Source of the DNA: a virus
Virus record (IMG/VR): IMGVR_UViG_3300010149_003619
Coordinates: 1 to 31,535 of that record
Length of the DNA: 31,535 nt
Strand: one strand, 5' to 3'
Shown: piece by piece, positions 14,959 to 23,334 of the stretch
How the letters are laid out: every line of letters starts with the position of its first letter
Numbering within the stretch: position 1 is the stretch's first letter
Position numbers and translations under genes: made by a program
Notes under the pieces: generated by a model
The model's database searches: none
What the model saw: only the letters and a program-made list of their open reading frames with translations
Told to the model about the DNA's origin: nothing

Positions 14959-15888
14959 TTATTGTTTTATATCGATTATTATTTCTAGCATCATAGCCAT
15001 AATATTAATCTCCTTATCTACTACAGATGCATCTTTATACTGTCCATCTGCAATCTTCAGTATTGTATTACCCACTTTACCATTTGCGTAATCATCTACA
15101 TTATCATACATAAATCTGTAAAATGGTGTAAAATCTTTAACCTTTGAATCAGCTATCACTTTTCTAACAGATGTAAAGATATCCTTTACACCCCCATTTG
15201 ATTTAAGTAGTGTTAATACTTCATCCATATAGTTTGCTTGAATCGTTGATGTTTTATCAATCATTAGTTCACCCTTAATAACCTGTCGTTGTCCTGCATT
15301 TAGAACTCTACGAATATCAGGATATCCACTATTTACTAAGATTGCTAAATCACTCATTTCGTATTTAACTTCTTCTTTATCTAAGATATCCTTTAATCTC
15401 ATAGCCACCTCTTTCTTAGATGGTGGTGTAATTCCAAATGTTTGACATCTACTCTGAATCGGGTCAATCACTTTCTCTACATAGTTACAAGTCAAAATAA
15501 ACCTAGTAGTTTTTGAGAATGTTTCCATCAGATTACGAAGTGCTGCCTGTGCATTTGGTGTTAAGTAATCAGATTCATCTAATATAACCACTTTCCACTT
15601 ACGGAATCCCATAGAAGATGCGAACCCTCTAATCTTATCCCTAACTGCATCTACTGAGTTTTCATCAGATGCATTAATGTACATAACATCACAATCAATT
15701 TGGTTTGTAATGATTTTAGCTAATGTGGTTTTACCCGTACCAGCTTGTCCATATAAGAGTAGATGGGGTACATCCTCATTCTCTATATAGATTTTTACTT
15801 TCTGTAAGATATGTTCATTACCAACATACCCTTCTAATGTATCGGGTCTGTATTTCTCAACCCACAATGTATTTTCTGTATTATTCAT
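14959..15888 (-). CDS. 44: Clamp loader large subunit, T4 gp44-like AAA+ ATPase
   Basis: A 309-residue AAA+ protein of the RFC-small/gp44 group that uses ATP to open the sliding clamp and place it on primed DNA. It has LWVEKYRPDTLEGYVGNEHI at 8-27 (the family's opening), Walker A GQAGTGKT at 47-54, Walker B VILDESD at 101-107, a sensor at ILTCNYVEKVI and the trans-acting SRC motif at 146-148. Length is normal (T4 gp44 is 319). The start overlaps the preceding TAA as TAATG, coupling it to the DruA-like gene. It pairs with the gp62-like subunit encoded two small genes later. Confidence 0.96.
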   Translation of the reverse strand: MNNTENTLWVEKYRPDTLEGYVGNEHILQKVKIYIENEDVPHLLLYGQAGTGKTTLAKIITNQIDCDVMYINASDENSVDAVRDKIRGFASSMGFRKWKVVILDESDYLTPNAQAALRNLMETFSKTTRFILTCNYVEKVIDPIQSRCQTFGITPPSKKEVAMRLKDILDKEEVKYEMSDLAILVNSGYPDIRRVLNAGQRQVIKGELMIDKTSTIQANYMDEVLTLLKSNGGVKDIFTSVRKVIADSKVKDFTPFYRFMYDNVDDYANGKVGNTILKIADGQYKDASVVDKEINIMAMMLEIIIDIKQ

Positions 15889-17096
15889 TATCTTCCGACT
15901 TCTTTTAAATATTTAGCTTTCATTTGTTCCCAACTCATACCAATAGCATCTATATAAAACAGATGTTCTGGTTTCAATCTACCTTCTGAATGTAGTTTAG
16001 TGTATCGTTTGATAGCCTTCTTCTTCCACCATCGATTAATATAATCAACACCTTCAGTAAACTTCTTTTTCATCACCAACTCATCCTCTTCAATCTCCTT
16101 ACGAAGATACTCAGGTCCATTCTCATACATCATAGCGAGATATACACCTCTTTTAAAACCATGATGATACTCTGATTGTTTGATACCACATTCTTTGAAT
16201 ATCTGTCCAAGAATCTTTTGTTTGATACCACTCACAGGCCCACTTGCTACACCCATACTCTTACCATTACGGATTCTTTCATTCGTAATAGCAGTTTCGT
16301 ACCACTCTGCTCTGTTTTCTTTAATCCATTGATGCCAAGGTTCATAGAACTTATCATCAGGTTTCAAAGATATTTTACCAGCGGATTCTCCGAGTGTTTT
16401 GAAATGTGGAATACCATTGTACTGAGAATGTATTCCATATAACGATGTTGTACCAACTGCGATTAGAGTTTGCCCATACTTTTCTTTCCAAAGGTTTCTA
16501 ACTTCAGGAACAGTAGTCATCATAGCAACCAACTTCCCACCTAAAAAATTATATCCTAATGGCTGAGTACATACAATTGTAGATGCTATTGTAGTATGAT
16601 TCAGTTTTCCATCTTTAAACTTATTATCCTTACTCCACCCAATGTAGTTATCTCTAACTGCCATTGATGTTACATCGGATGCTAATGAAATCTGTCCTAA
16701 GAGTTTACCACTCTTCCTATCTTTAACATTAATCTTAACGTTACGACCAGGATTAGCGGTAAATCCCATAGTGTGAATCATCTTTCTAACATAAGTCCAC
16801 TTAGTAGATTCTTTGGGGTCATCTAAGATTTCAACATATGGTTCTAACTCTTCAATCTCTTTGATAGTTTGTTCCAAATTATTAATATCTTTCGGCATCC
16901 ATTGTGTATCATACAATTCAGAAATCAAAGATTTATCTCTAATCATATTAGGTTCTTGCAACTCAACCCACTTTTTGTAAAGTGTTTGTTCTTCAACAGT
17001 CATTGCTGCAAGGTAATCCATATTTTCGATTAACTCTTTTCTCTGAGTATCGTAATCAAATACTGGTTTAGCCGGCTCTGTATCCCAAAAATTCAT
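15888..17096 (-). CDS. DruA/DUF4338-like protein inside the replication operon
   Basis: A 402-residue protein that resembles the DUF4338 family, whose best known member is DruA of the Druantia anti-phage system (also about 400 residues). The signature part is 118-180: NVKINVKDRKSGKLLGQISLASD, then MAVRDNYIGW at 145-154, which corresponds to the family's 'RDxWIGW', then HTTIASTIVCTQPLGYNFLGGKLVA, where other members have the 'N..RFLI.P....LAS..L' stretch. Residues 200-240 contain KYGQTLIAVGTTSLYGIHSQYNGIPHFKTLGES, again in family order. The N-terminal 110 residues are mainly helical and charged. It lies 4 nt after the sliding-clamp stop and overlaps gene 44. Its biochemical activity is unknown. 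Confidence 0.75.
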   Translation of the reverse strand: MNFWDTEPAKPVFDYDTQRKELIENMDYLAAMTVEEQTLYKKWVELQEPNMIRDKSLISELYDTQWMPKDINNLEQTIKEIEELEPYVEILDDPKESTKWTYVRKMIHTMGFTANPGRNVKINVKDRKSGKLLGQISLASDVTSMAVRDNYIGWSKDNKFKDGKLNHTTIASTIVCTQPLGYNFLGGKLVAMMTTVPEVRNLWKEKYGQTLIAVGTTSLYGIHSQYNGIPHFKTLGESAGKISLKPDDKFYEPWHQWIKENRAEWYETAITNERIRNGKSMGVASGPVSGIKQKILGQIFKECGIKQSEYHHGFKRGVYLAMMYENGPEYLRKEIEEDELVMKKKFTEGVDYINRWWKKKAIKRYTKLHSEGRLKPEHLFYIDAIGMSWEQMKAKYLKEVGR

Positions 17097-17100
17097 ATAC

Positions 17101-17796
17101 TTACTTTATCTCTACTAAGTAATACTTAGATGTTAAATTATCCTTCTCAAATTCGATGTTTGCTAATCCCTGCGATGAAATCTGTAGGTTAGCTGATTTA
17201 GAACCTCTATTAGCATTCAAAATCTCTTTCAAATATTTAGCTGAGAATGATATAGGTGATACATCTCCATCACATTTACATTCTACTTTCATAGAAATTC
17301 TGTTTGTGTTGATTGATGAGTACCCTAAGATAATCTCTCCCTTACCACCTTTACATTCGAATGTAAAAGTATCAGATTCACTAAGAGCTCCTTTAGATTT
17401 GATGAACTTAGATGTAAAATCATCATCTAATGTGATTTGTACATTCATCGGTGGAACTGCTTTCAAATCTGGTACTACAGGAATAACAGATAAATCTGCT
17501 AACATATAGTTTACAGAAGTTCCTTTATCAGAAAACTTAATATAAGATTCTGTTGAATCAACATCCATAGATGATTCTAATACTCCTAAGAGTGCTTTAA
17601 GTTGTGATGTTGTATAAACACCAAACTCACCATTTGGAAATTCTCCTTCTTTCGAAGTTACTTCCCCAAGTAATGTTTTATCATCTGAGATAAAACTTAC
17701 CTTCATTTCTGAATCAGTAGAGGTAATCTTTACCGATTCTACTTCACCACCGAGATTATATCGGTTAATGAACTGTTCAAGACTTGCTTTCTTCAT
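17101..17796 (-). CDS. 45: Sliding clamp, T4 gp45-like
   Basis: A 231-residue protein at the expected length and place for the T4-type sliding clamp, a trimeric ring that tethers the polymerase and other factors to DNA. Its beta-rich pattern of two similar halves fits: the first half has LLGVLESSMDVDSTESYIKF and the linker region ADLSVIPVVPDLKAVPP, the second FSAKYLKEILNANRGSKSANLQIS with a closing strand YYLVEIK. Motif evidence is weak on its own, since clamps diverge, but the neighbours (43, 44, 62) support the call. It starts 30 nt after a strong promoter (17827-17858) and shows no clear Shine-Dalgarno. Confidence 0.88.
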   Translation of the reverse strand: MKKASLEQFINRYNLGGEVESVKITSTDSEMKVSFISDDKTLLGEVTSKEGEFPNGEFGVYTTSQLKALLGVLESSMDVDSTESYIKFSDKGTSVNYMLADLSVIPVVPDLKAVPPMNVQITLDDDFTSKFIKSKGALSESDTFTFECKGGKGEIILGYSSINTNRISMKVECKCDGDVSPISFSAKYLKEILNANRGSKSANLQISSQGLANIEFEKDNLTSKYYLVEIK

Positions 17797-17826
17797 AAAT
17801 TTTACTTATTATTAATTATTGTTACA

Positions 17827-17858
17827 CAAATATACAAAAACTTTTTGAATTATCCAAA
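17827..17858 (-). promoter_or_regulatory. Bacteroidota-type promoter for the clamp operon
   Basis: TTTG (17855-17858), 20 nt, TATATTTG (17827-17834) on the minus strand, a perfect match to TTTG-N20-TAnnTTTG. The upstream box is directly next to the TAA stop of DNA polymerase (17859-17861). The leader contains AATAATTAATAATAA, shared with the leader of gene 32. Confidence 0.82.
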
Positions 17859-20375
17859 TTAAAATCCAAAAAATTGTGATGCCTTAGCTAAATTCGGATT
17901 TGGTTTCTCCCAACTCATAGCTTTATAGAAATCATCTAACTTATTCTCTAACTCTTTTTGCCAAATTAAATCATAATCTATATGTTGTTCTACCAAATCC
18001 AAAATTTGTTTTGGGTCGTTATATCCCGTCAACCCAACGGAGTCTAATCCTAATGGATTAGGTTTCAAATACACCCACTTAATCTTATCACCATCTTTCA
18101 TTGGTTCATATTTGTAAGCTGCTTTGAAATATTTTAATAGTTGATTGTAAGTAAGTGCTGCTTTAACATGCGCTGGTGTTCCTTTCATAAACTCTCCCAA
18201 TGCTTGATTCTTAAATGTGTACTTACTCATACCTTTAACTGCTGAGTTCTTAGCTATATCGATAAAGTTTGTTTTTTCCATCTCATCTTTCTTTCTAAGA
18301 ATATACTCATCAATTTTATCTTTACTCTCATCCTTTAGAATATCCATCAACACAGTACTCATAACTTCTTTAAAGTAAGTTGGGAATGATGAACGTTTTA
18401 CATCCAACCCTTTTACATCTAACTTATCACAATCTACAGTATTATCATTGATAATCCATTGAGCGTATCGTTTCTTAGATACCCAAAACCCACCCTTAGC
18501 GATAGTTTCTTGTTTGATATCAAATCTATGTGAATGGATATTAAACATTTTTAATGCCATCGAATCATAAACTTTGTTGATATGTTTCTCAACTTCTTGC
18601 GCTACTTCCAAAATAGCTGGAATCATTTGTTCATCTGATGTTACATCAATTTTAGGATTACGAGCTTTTACCAAAGGAGCTGCTTCATAGAATACAGAAT
18701 CAGTATCAACATATATGTTGTAATCCTTAGTTTCACCAATGTTTTTACTATAGTATTGATTAGCAATCATCTCAGTAGTTTTAATTACAGTTTGACCTGT
18801 AAGTGTTACTGCTTCTGCGTTATCAACATCATAGAATCTGAATGATGGTAATCCCAATACTCCGTAAAGGGAATTCAACATAATCTTTTGTACTAACTGT
18901 CTTTGAGCAAAAAACTTATACTTCTCATCATTACCAGCTTTACCAAACTTCTTCATTTGGTCTTTATACTCTACCCTTTTATCGAACCATACATTAAGTA
19001 TCTCAGGTATAATACCAACTCTATCTTGCGAATACAACACCCCATTGGATGCTATCGATAGTTTCTGTTGTTCAATAAAGTTAACAAAGTTCTCTTTTGG
19101 CATTGATTTCGATTCTCTACCATTATCATCTACAATAGTGTAAGAATCCATCTCACTTTTCATATGTGATTCAGCAGTATAACCTTTTACCTTACCAATC
19201 TTAGTTTCAGGTGAGATATTGATACTCATAATGATTGATGGGTATAGTGATGTTAAATCCAAATCATAAACCCATTTGTAAAGACCTGGCTTTGGTTGTT
19301 TTACATATGCACCAGTAAACTTTTCTTCACCATCAGAACCATCGGCATTTTTACCCATACGTTGAGGTTTGTTGGGAGCTACCCTACCACTCCTTCTAAG
19401 GAATGTAAGAATAGCCCCTTCTAACCATTTCGATGAGAATAAGAAATCCTCATAGAAAACGTGGCCTGCATGACAGATTGCTCTAGCTAAATCAATGAAT
19501 TGTAGTTTCCTATCCATATCCACTACCAACTCAACATCAACTAAGTTATACTCACAAAACTTCTCAATATCATCTCTGAATAATTGGTCAAGGTTTCCTT
19601 CATACTCAATCTTACCCCTACTCAACTCTTTTTGAGCTACTGTATCTAATCTGTAATTTGGAAGTTGGGTATATGTAAAGTTTTTATAAAGAGCGATGTA
19701 ATCTAATGCAGATACTCCAGCGATTAGATATCTCTTACGATATTTGTTCCAATGAACTTTACCGATTGGTGATAATCTATTTGCTTGTTTAGTACCTAAT
19801 ACTCTCTTTAATCTATTGTAAAGATATGTAACATCAAAGAAATCAATATTCCATCCCGTAATAATAGTTGGTGAAATCTCTTCCCAAGCATTTAGAAATG
19901 CTACCAACATATCTTCTTCAGTTCTAAATGAACGAACCCTAGCTCCTTTGATAGTTTTGTTTATCTCTTCACCCTCACTTAGTACATATACATAATAATC
20001 ATTGGTAGCTGAATCGTGGAATGCCACAGAAGTCATTGTGTTCTCAGCCTTATCTGTATCCGGCAATCCACTATTCATCTCAACCTCAATATCAAATGTC
20101 ATTACAACATGCCCATCAGATACCTCATCGGAATCCCCATACTGGTCGATTAAGAAACGAGTCATTTCATTCACATCGGATTCGTATAGTTTGAGATTAT
20201 CTTCGTTTTTCCAAAAGTTAATCTTCTTTAATCTATCTCCGTGAATTGATTCATGAGAACCATTACCATCCTTTACATAGGCATAATTTCTATATTTAGA
20301 TGTGAAATAACCCTTTCTATCATCCCAACAATGGAAGATACCACCTTCTTTTTCATAATATACATTTTGATACAT
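17859..20375 (-). CDS. 43: DNA polymerase, family B, T4 gp43-like
   Basis: The replicative DNA polymerase with proofreading. The 3'-5' exonuclease has Exo I FDIEVE (D95, E97), Exo II GWNIDFFD (174-181) and Exo III YNLVD (Y276, D280). The polymerase domain has motif A DLTSLYPSI (D373), motif B KIMLNSLYGVLG (about 497-508) and motif C YVDTDS (555-560), then KKRYAQ in the thumb approach. At 838 residues it is slightly shorter than T4's 898. The C-terminal FGF tail is consistent with a PIP-like clamp-binding peptide (SQFFGF). No intein or intron interrupts it. The gene follows the glycosyltransferase by 10 nt and is terminated directly at a promoter. Confidence 0.98.
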   Translation of the reverse strand: MYQNVYYEKEGGIFHCWDDRKGYFTSKYRNYAYVKDGNGSHESIHGDRLKKINFWKNEDNLKLYESDVNEMTRFLIDQYGDSDEVSDGHVVMTFDIEVEMNSGLPDTDKAENTMTSVAFHDSATNDYYVYVLSEGEEINKTIKGARVRSFRTEEDMLVAFLNAWEEISPTIITGWNIDFFDVTYLYNRLKRVLGTKQANRLSPIGKVHWNKYRKRYLIAGVSALDYIALYKNFTYTQLPNYRLDTVAQKELSRGKIEYEGNLDQLFRDDIEKFCEYNLVDVELVVDMDRKLQFIDLARAICHAGHVFYEDFLFSSKWLEGAILTFLRRSGRVAPNKPQRMGKNADGSDGEEKFTGAYVKQPKPGLYKWVYDLDLTSLYPSIIMSINISPETKIGKVKGYTAESHMKSEMDSYTIVDDNGRESKSMPKENFVNFIEQQKLSIASNGVLYSQDRVGIIPEILNVWFDKRVEYKDQMKKFGKAGNDEKYKFFAQRQLVQKIMLNSLYGVLGLPSFRFYDVDNAEAVTLTGQTVIKTTEMIANQYYSKNIGETKDYNIYVDTDSVFYEAAPLVKARNPKIDVTSDEQMIPAILEVAQEVEKHINKVYDSMALKMFNIHSHRFDIKQETIAKGGFWVSKKRYAQWIINDNTVDCDKLDVKGLDVKRSSFPTYFKEVMSTVLMDILKDESKDKIDEYILRKKDEMEKTNFIDIAKNSAVKGMSKYTFKNQALGEFMKGTPAHVKAALTYNQLLKYFKAAYKYEPMKDGDKIKWVYLKPNPLGLDSVGLTGYNDPKQILDLVEQHIDYDLIWQKELENKLDDFYKAMSWEKPNPNLAKASQFFGF

Positions 20376-20385
20376 ATAGTACTAT

Positions 20386-21729
20386 TTAATTAATCCACTC
20401 ATATCCAGATTTAGTCAATCTGATATTTGGATGTGTTCTTAATCTGTTTCTGTAGATATTAAATGGGATACCCTTTCCCCAATTTAGATAAGATAATAAA
20501 TTAGCTTTGGATACACTTTTTACCTTTTTTATATACTCTACAATTCTCTTATAACCATCAGCATCTTCACCAACCATTTTTAATTTAGATTCTGCTTGAA
20601 CAAAGTTTGGTGCATAGTGTTTTTTAACAATAGCTTCATATGAGTTCTTTTCACCTAAAATTCTACACTTCTCTGAATATTCGTTTCTTAAAGACGTATC
20701 ATCCAATACATTGTTAATCATAGTTTGGAATTCCGTATCGGTTTTAAAATATAACCCAGCATCTTCACTATATAGTGAGTAATATTCAGCATCATAGAAA
20801 ACATATGGAACACCCACCGCCATACCATCAGCTGCTGAATTAGCCCAACCTGTATGATGTGATTGACCACAAACACCAACCCAACACTTTGATAGTTCGG
20901 TAAAATACCCCTGTCTATCAAATTTATCATTATAGATATATTCTCTATCTTGTGTATCTGCTAAAGGCACCCACACTTTAAAATCTTTACGTTTCTTCCA
21001 AAGTTCATCCATTTGAAGTAAAAACCAATCATAACTTTTATATGAGTTAGCCCTATGATTAAACACAATAATCTTTGGGTCTGTTTGAGCTTCTTTTCTT
21101 GGCCCCTCTACATTATCCCATCCTCTTGGCATTGCTAGTATAATATCTTTAAGTTTCTCAATATCAGAATCTGGCAAACACAATTTAGCATTTTCAATAA
21201 TTGTATCTTTAACTGCTTCTGAAGTTACTCCACAAGTGTTCATAGACATCAACCCAGCATAATGGTTTCTCAATAAGCTTGAATCATACTTTGTTGTTTT
21301 TGGAATTTCAATATATGGACTATATCCAAAGAATACAGGTCTTTGATTTGTTGTATTATAAAAGTGATTTTCTAAAAGTAAAGTATGTTCGGGTAGGTAA
21401 CTATACACAAAATCCCAATCTTTTGTTTTATAATCAGTTACCTTCTTTATAGCGAATGTATCAAAGTGTTGGCGCATTTCATTTGGATAAGTAGGCCATT
21501 TGAATAAAACCTGTTCAACACTTTCATATTGAAAGCCAGGCATTATTTCTGGAGTTAATATAGTAAAATGTATATCAGGTCTAAGTTTGGTCAAATGTTT
21601 TAGGATATTTGACATTATGATATAAAAACTATCTTTATAAAAATCTTTCTGAAATGTGATGTTTGGATATATCAAACATCTAAACTTATATTCCTTTGAT
21701 GCAGTTGGGTCTGTAAAAAACTTACTCAT
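20386..21729 (-). CDS. GT-B glycosyltransferase-like protein with C-terminal winged-helix-like tail
   Basis: A 447-residue protein with a GT-B look. The first domain starts FRCLIYPNITFQKDFYKDSF. The second has PKIIVFNHRANSYKSYDWFLLQMDEL (a conserved entry strand of GT4-like enzymes), a WVPLAD strand, and SHHTGWANSAADGMAVGVPYVFYDA (about 292-316), in the place of the donor-binding 'E-x7-E and G-x-P' region. The last 40 residues (VSKANLLSYLNWGKGIPFN, then RTHPNIRLTKSGYEW) look like a winged-helix. Its place between the Mom-like genes and polymerase, away from the glycan cassette, makes DNA glucosylation a possibility. It starts 23 nt after its own promoter box. Confidence 0.7.
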   Translation of the reverse strand: MSKFFTDPTASKEYKFRCLIYPNITFQKDFYKDSFYIIMSNILKHLTKLRPDIHFTILTPEIMPGFQYESVEQVLFKWPTYPNEMRQHFDTFAIKKVTDYKTKDWDFVYSYLPEHTLLLENHFYNTTNQRPVFFGYSPYIEIPKTTKYDSSLLRNHYAGLMSMNTCGVTSEAVKDTIIENAKLCLPDSDIEKLKDIILAMPRGWDNVEGPRKEAQTDPKIIVFNHRANSYKSYDWFLLQMDELWKKRKDFKVWVPLADTQDREYIYNDKFDRQGYFTELSKCWVGVCGQSHHTGWANSAADGMAVGVPYVFYDAEYYSLYSEDAGLYFKTDTEFQTMINNVLDDTSLRNEYSEKCRILGEKNSYEAIVKKHYAPNFVQAESKLKMVGEDADGYKRIVEYIKKVKSVSKANLLSYLNWGKGIPFNIYRNRLRTHPNIRLTKSGYEWIN

Positions 21730-21752
21730 ACTTTATTATTTATTTATACTTA

Positions 21753-21784
21753 CTAATATACAAAAATTATTTATAACCACCAAA
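21753..21784 (-). promoter_or_regulatory. Bacteroidota-type promoter before GT and polymerase
   Basis: TTTG (21781-21784), 20 nt, TATATTAG (21753-21760) on the minus strand. The upstream box lies 4 nt after the TAA of the Mom-like gene. It would drive the glycosyltransferase and then polymerase, which have no promoter of their own between them. Confidence 0.78.
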
Positions 21785-21788
21785 TTAT

Positions 21789-22592
21789 TTACCAAAAATT
21801 TATTTCATTAGATTCTTCTGGTGCATAGGTGGTATGGTGTACAATATCTGTATTGTAATCAGATGCTGTTTTAGGATAAGGTTTAGTTTCGTGTTTTAAC
21901 CTTTTATATAAATCCTTTTTCTCTTTTTTATTCTGAGCTATAATTTGGATGTATCGATGCTTTGGTGGTTCTTCTCTTCTCCAAAACTCAGTATGTCCTT
22001 CTTTACCAATCTCTCTACGAAGATGTTCTAAATTACCACTACCCCATAGATTATAAACAGTTCTACTATGAATCCAATCATACGGGTCTTTGGATAGTGA
22101 GATACCCCAATTAGGCATAAGTGCTATATCAGTTGATAACCCCTGATATATCCAATTAGTTGCTTTGTAAATACCACCAACGTGTCCTTGTCCGTTATCA
22201 GCATATGATAATAATACTTTGATGTTTTTATCGTTATCTCTAATCCATTGGAATGTTTTACCCAATGCACAACTTTCAATATTAGAACCATACCCATCAT
22301 CTAAGTATAAGCGAGTTAATTCTAATATATTATCTTTTGTTAATCCATCACATACTGATGTGGGTGCTTTTGCTCCGACTGGAAACCCATAGATTGCTAC
22401 ACCAATTAATTTCTGAGAATTACCGAATACATCAACTTCATCAGTTTGATAATATACACCCAATGCGTATCGACAAGATGTCCATGCGTGGGTATAATGT
22501 TTCTTTACGATTATATCTTTTGCTATTGATTTAGCTATTGGTGCTACACTAACTTTAGTGGAATCACAATAATGTTTACCTTCTTCTTTCAA
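21789..22592 (-). CDS. Mom-like DNA modification protein, copy A
   Basis: A 267-residue protein of the Mom family, GNAT-fold enzymes known from phage Mu, where adenine is turned into a carbamoylmethyl form that blocks restriction. The recognised parts are KSIAKDIIVKKHYTHAW (21-37), KLIGVAIYGFPVG (61-73), LELTRLYLDDGYGSNIES (90-107), LSYAD (128-132) and GHVGGIYKATNWIYQG (136-151). It overlaps copy B by 17 nt and starts with TTG at 22592; this start is supported because the first ten residues line up with copy B without gaps. The last 110 residues differ from Mu Mom and include basic patches. Role: modification of the phage's own DNA, by inference. Confidence 0.85.
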   Translation of the reverse strand: MKEEGKHYCDSTKVSVAPIAKSIAKDIIVKKHYTHAWTSCRYALGVYYQTDEVDVFGNSQKLIGVAIYGFPVGAKAPTSVCDGLTKDNILELTRLYLDDGYGSNIESCALGKTFQWIRDNDKNIKVLLSYADNGQGHVGGIYKATNWIYQGLSTDIALMPNWGISLSKDPYDWIHSRTVYNLWGSGNLEHLRREIGKEGHTEFWRREEPPKHRYIQIIAQNKKEKKDLYKRLKHETKPYPKTASDYNTDIVHHTTYAPEESNEINFW

Positions 22593-23334
22593 TTGGTTCT
22601 AATTTTTTAATTTCTAATTCTATTTCGTTTTCATTTTTTGGATATGGTAAAGTTGGATGTTTTAATGTTTTAAGTAACTTCCTTCTTTCACCACCCTTTG
22701 CAAGAATGTAAACATATCGATGTTTACGAGGTTCTTTACGAATCCAAAATGGTTTATCAATCTGTTGTTGGATTTTCTTTGGGTCGTTAGTACCATAATA
22801 TGGAAATATCGTTCTCCCATGCTGCCATTCCCCATCTTCACTAAACTTAAAACTCCAACTATCGTTGAATCGTAACTTATCACCTTGATAAATCCAATTC
22901 GTTGCTTGATAGATAGTTCCGTTGTGCCCCTCTTTAGGGTCTGAGTATGATATCAATCCTTTGATATGTGGTGCGTTCTCTCTTAACCATTGAAAGGTTT
23001 TACCTAAGAACCAACTCTCTATATTTGAACCATAATCATCAAATACAAATACTCTAACTAATTCTAATACTTCAGTTCTATCTAATAAAGGTGTAATTGA
23101 TTGACCACTCAATCTTCCGATTGGGTCTCCATAACAAGCAACACCAATAAGTTTTTCTGAAGTGTTGAAAAACTGATGTGAATCATCTTCAATATACAAC
23201 CCAATAGCGTAAGATACCTTAGTCCATAGATGGGAATAGTGATTCTTTATCACTATATCTTTTGCTACGGATTTGGAAATCTTTCTTATTGATAATTTTG
23301 ATGTATCACAATAATTCTTCCCTACTTCCTTCAT
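22576..23334 (-). CDS. Mom-like DNA modification protein, copy B
   Basis: A 252-residue paralogue of the next gene. The two align without a gap for the first 151 residues: KSVAKDIVIKNHYSHLW at 21-37, KLIGVACYGDPIG at 61-73, LELVRVFVFDDYGSNIES at 90-107, ISYSDP at 128-133, and TIYQATNWIYQG at 140-151. Both therefore carry the conserved Mom core, and both have a basic C-terminal half with a KHRYV/IxIxA segment. The differences (for example SYSD for SYAD and GTIYQA for GGIYKA) leave room for different target sequence or chemistry. The start ATG overlaps the stop of the helix-turn-helix gene as TAATG. It is probably translated with copy A. Confidence 0.86.
   Translation of the reverse strand: MKEVGKNYCDTSKLSIRKISKSVAKDIVIKNHYSHLWTKVSYAIGLYIEDDSHQFFNTSEKLIGVACYGDPIGRLSGQSITPLLDRTEVLELVRVFVFDDYGSNIESWFLGKTFQWLRENAPHIKGLISYSDPKEGHNGTIYQATNWIYQGDKLRFNDSWSFKFSEDGEWQHGRTIFPYYGTNDPKKIQQQIDKPFWIRKEPRKHRYVYILAKGGERRKLLKTLKHPTLPYPKNENEIELEIKKLEPIERRR

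Noticed and set aside
17859-20375. Possible intein or intron in polymerase or in nrdA
   Set aside because: All catalytic motifs are at normal spacing and the reading frames are continuous; the Cys-containing stretch near NrdA residues 480-500 is too short for an intein.
20718-20930. 70-aa minus-strand ORF inside the glycosyltransferase
   Set aside because: Shadow frame of a supported gene; same for the ORF at 22662-22883 in the Mom-like gene.
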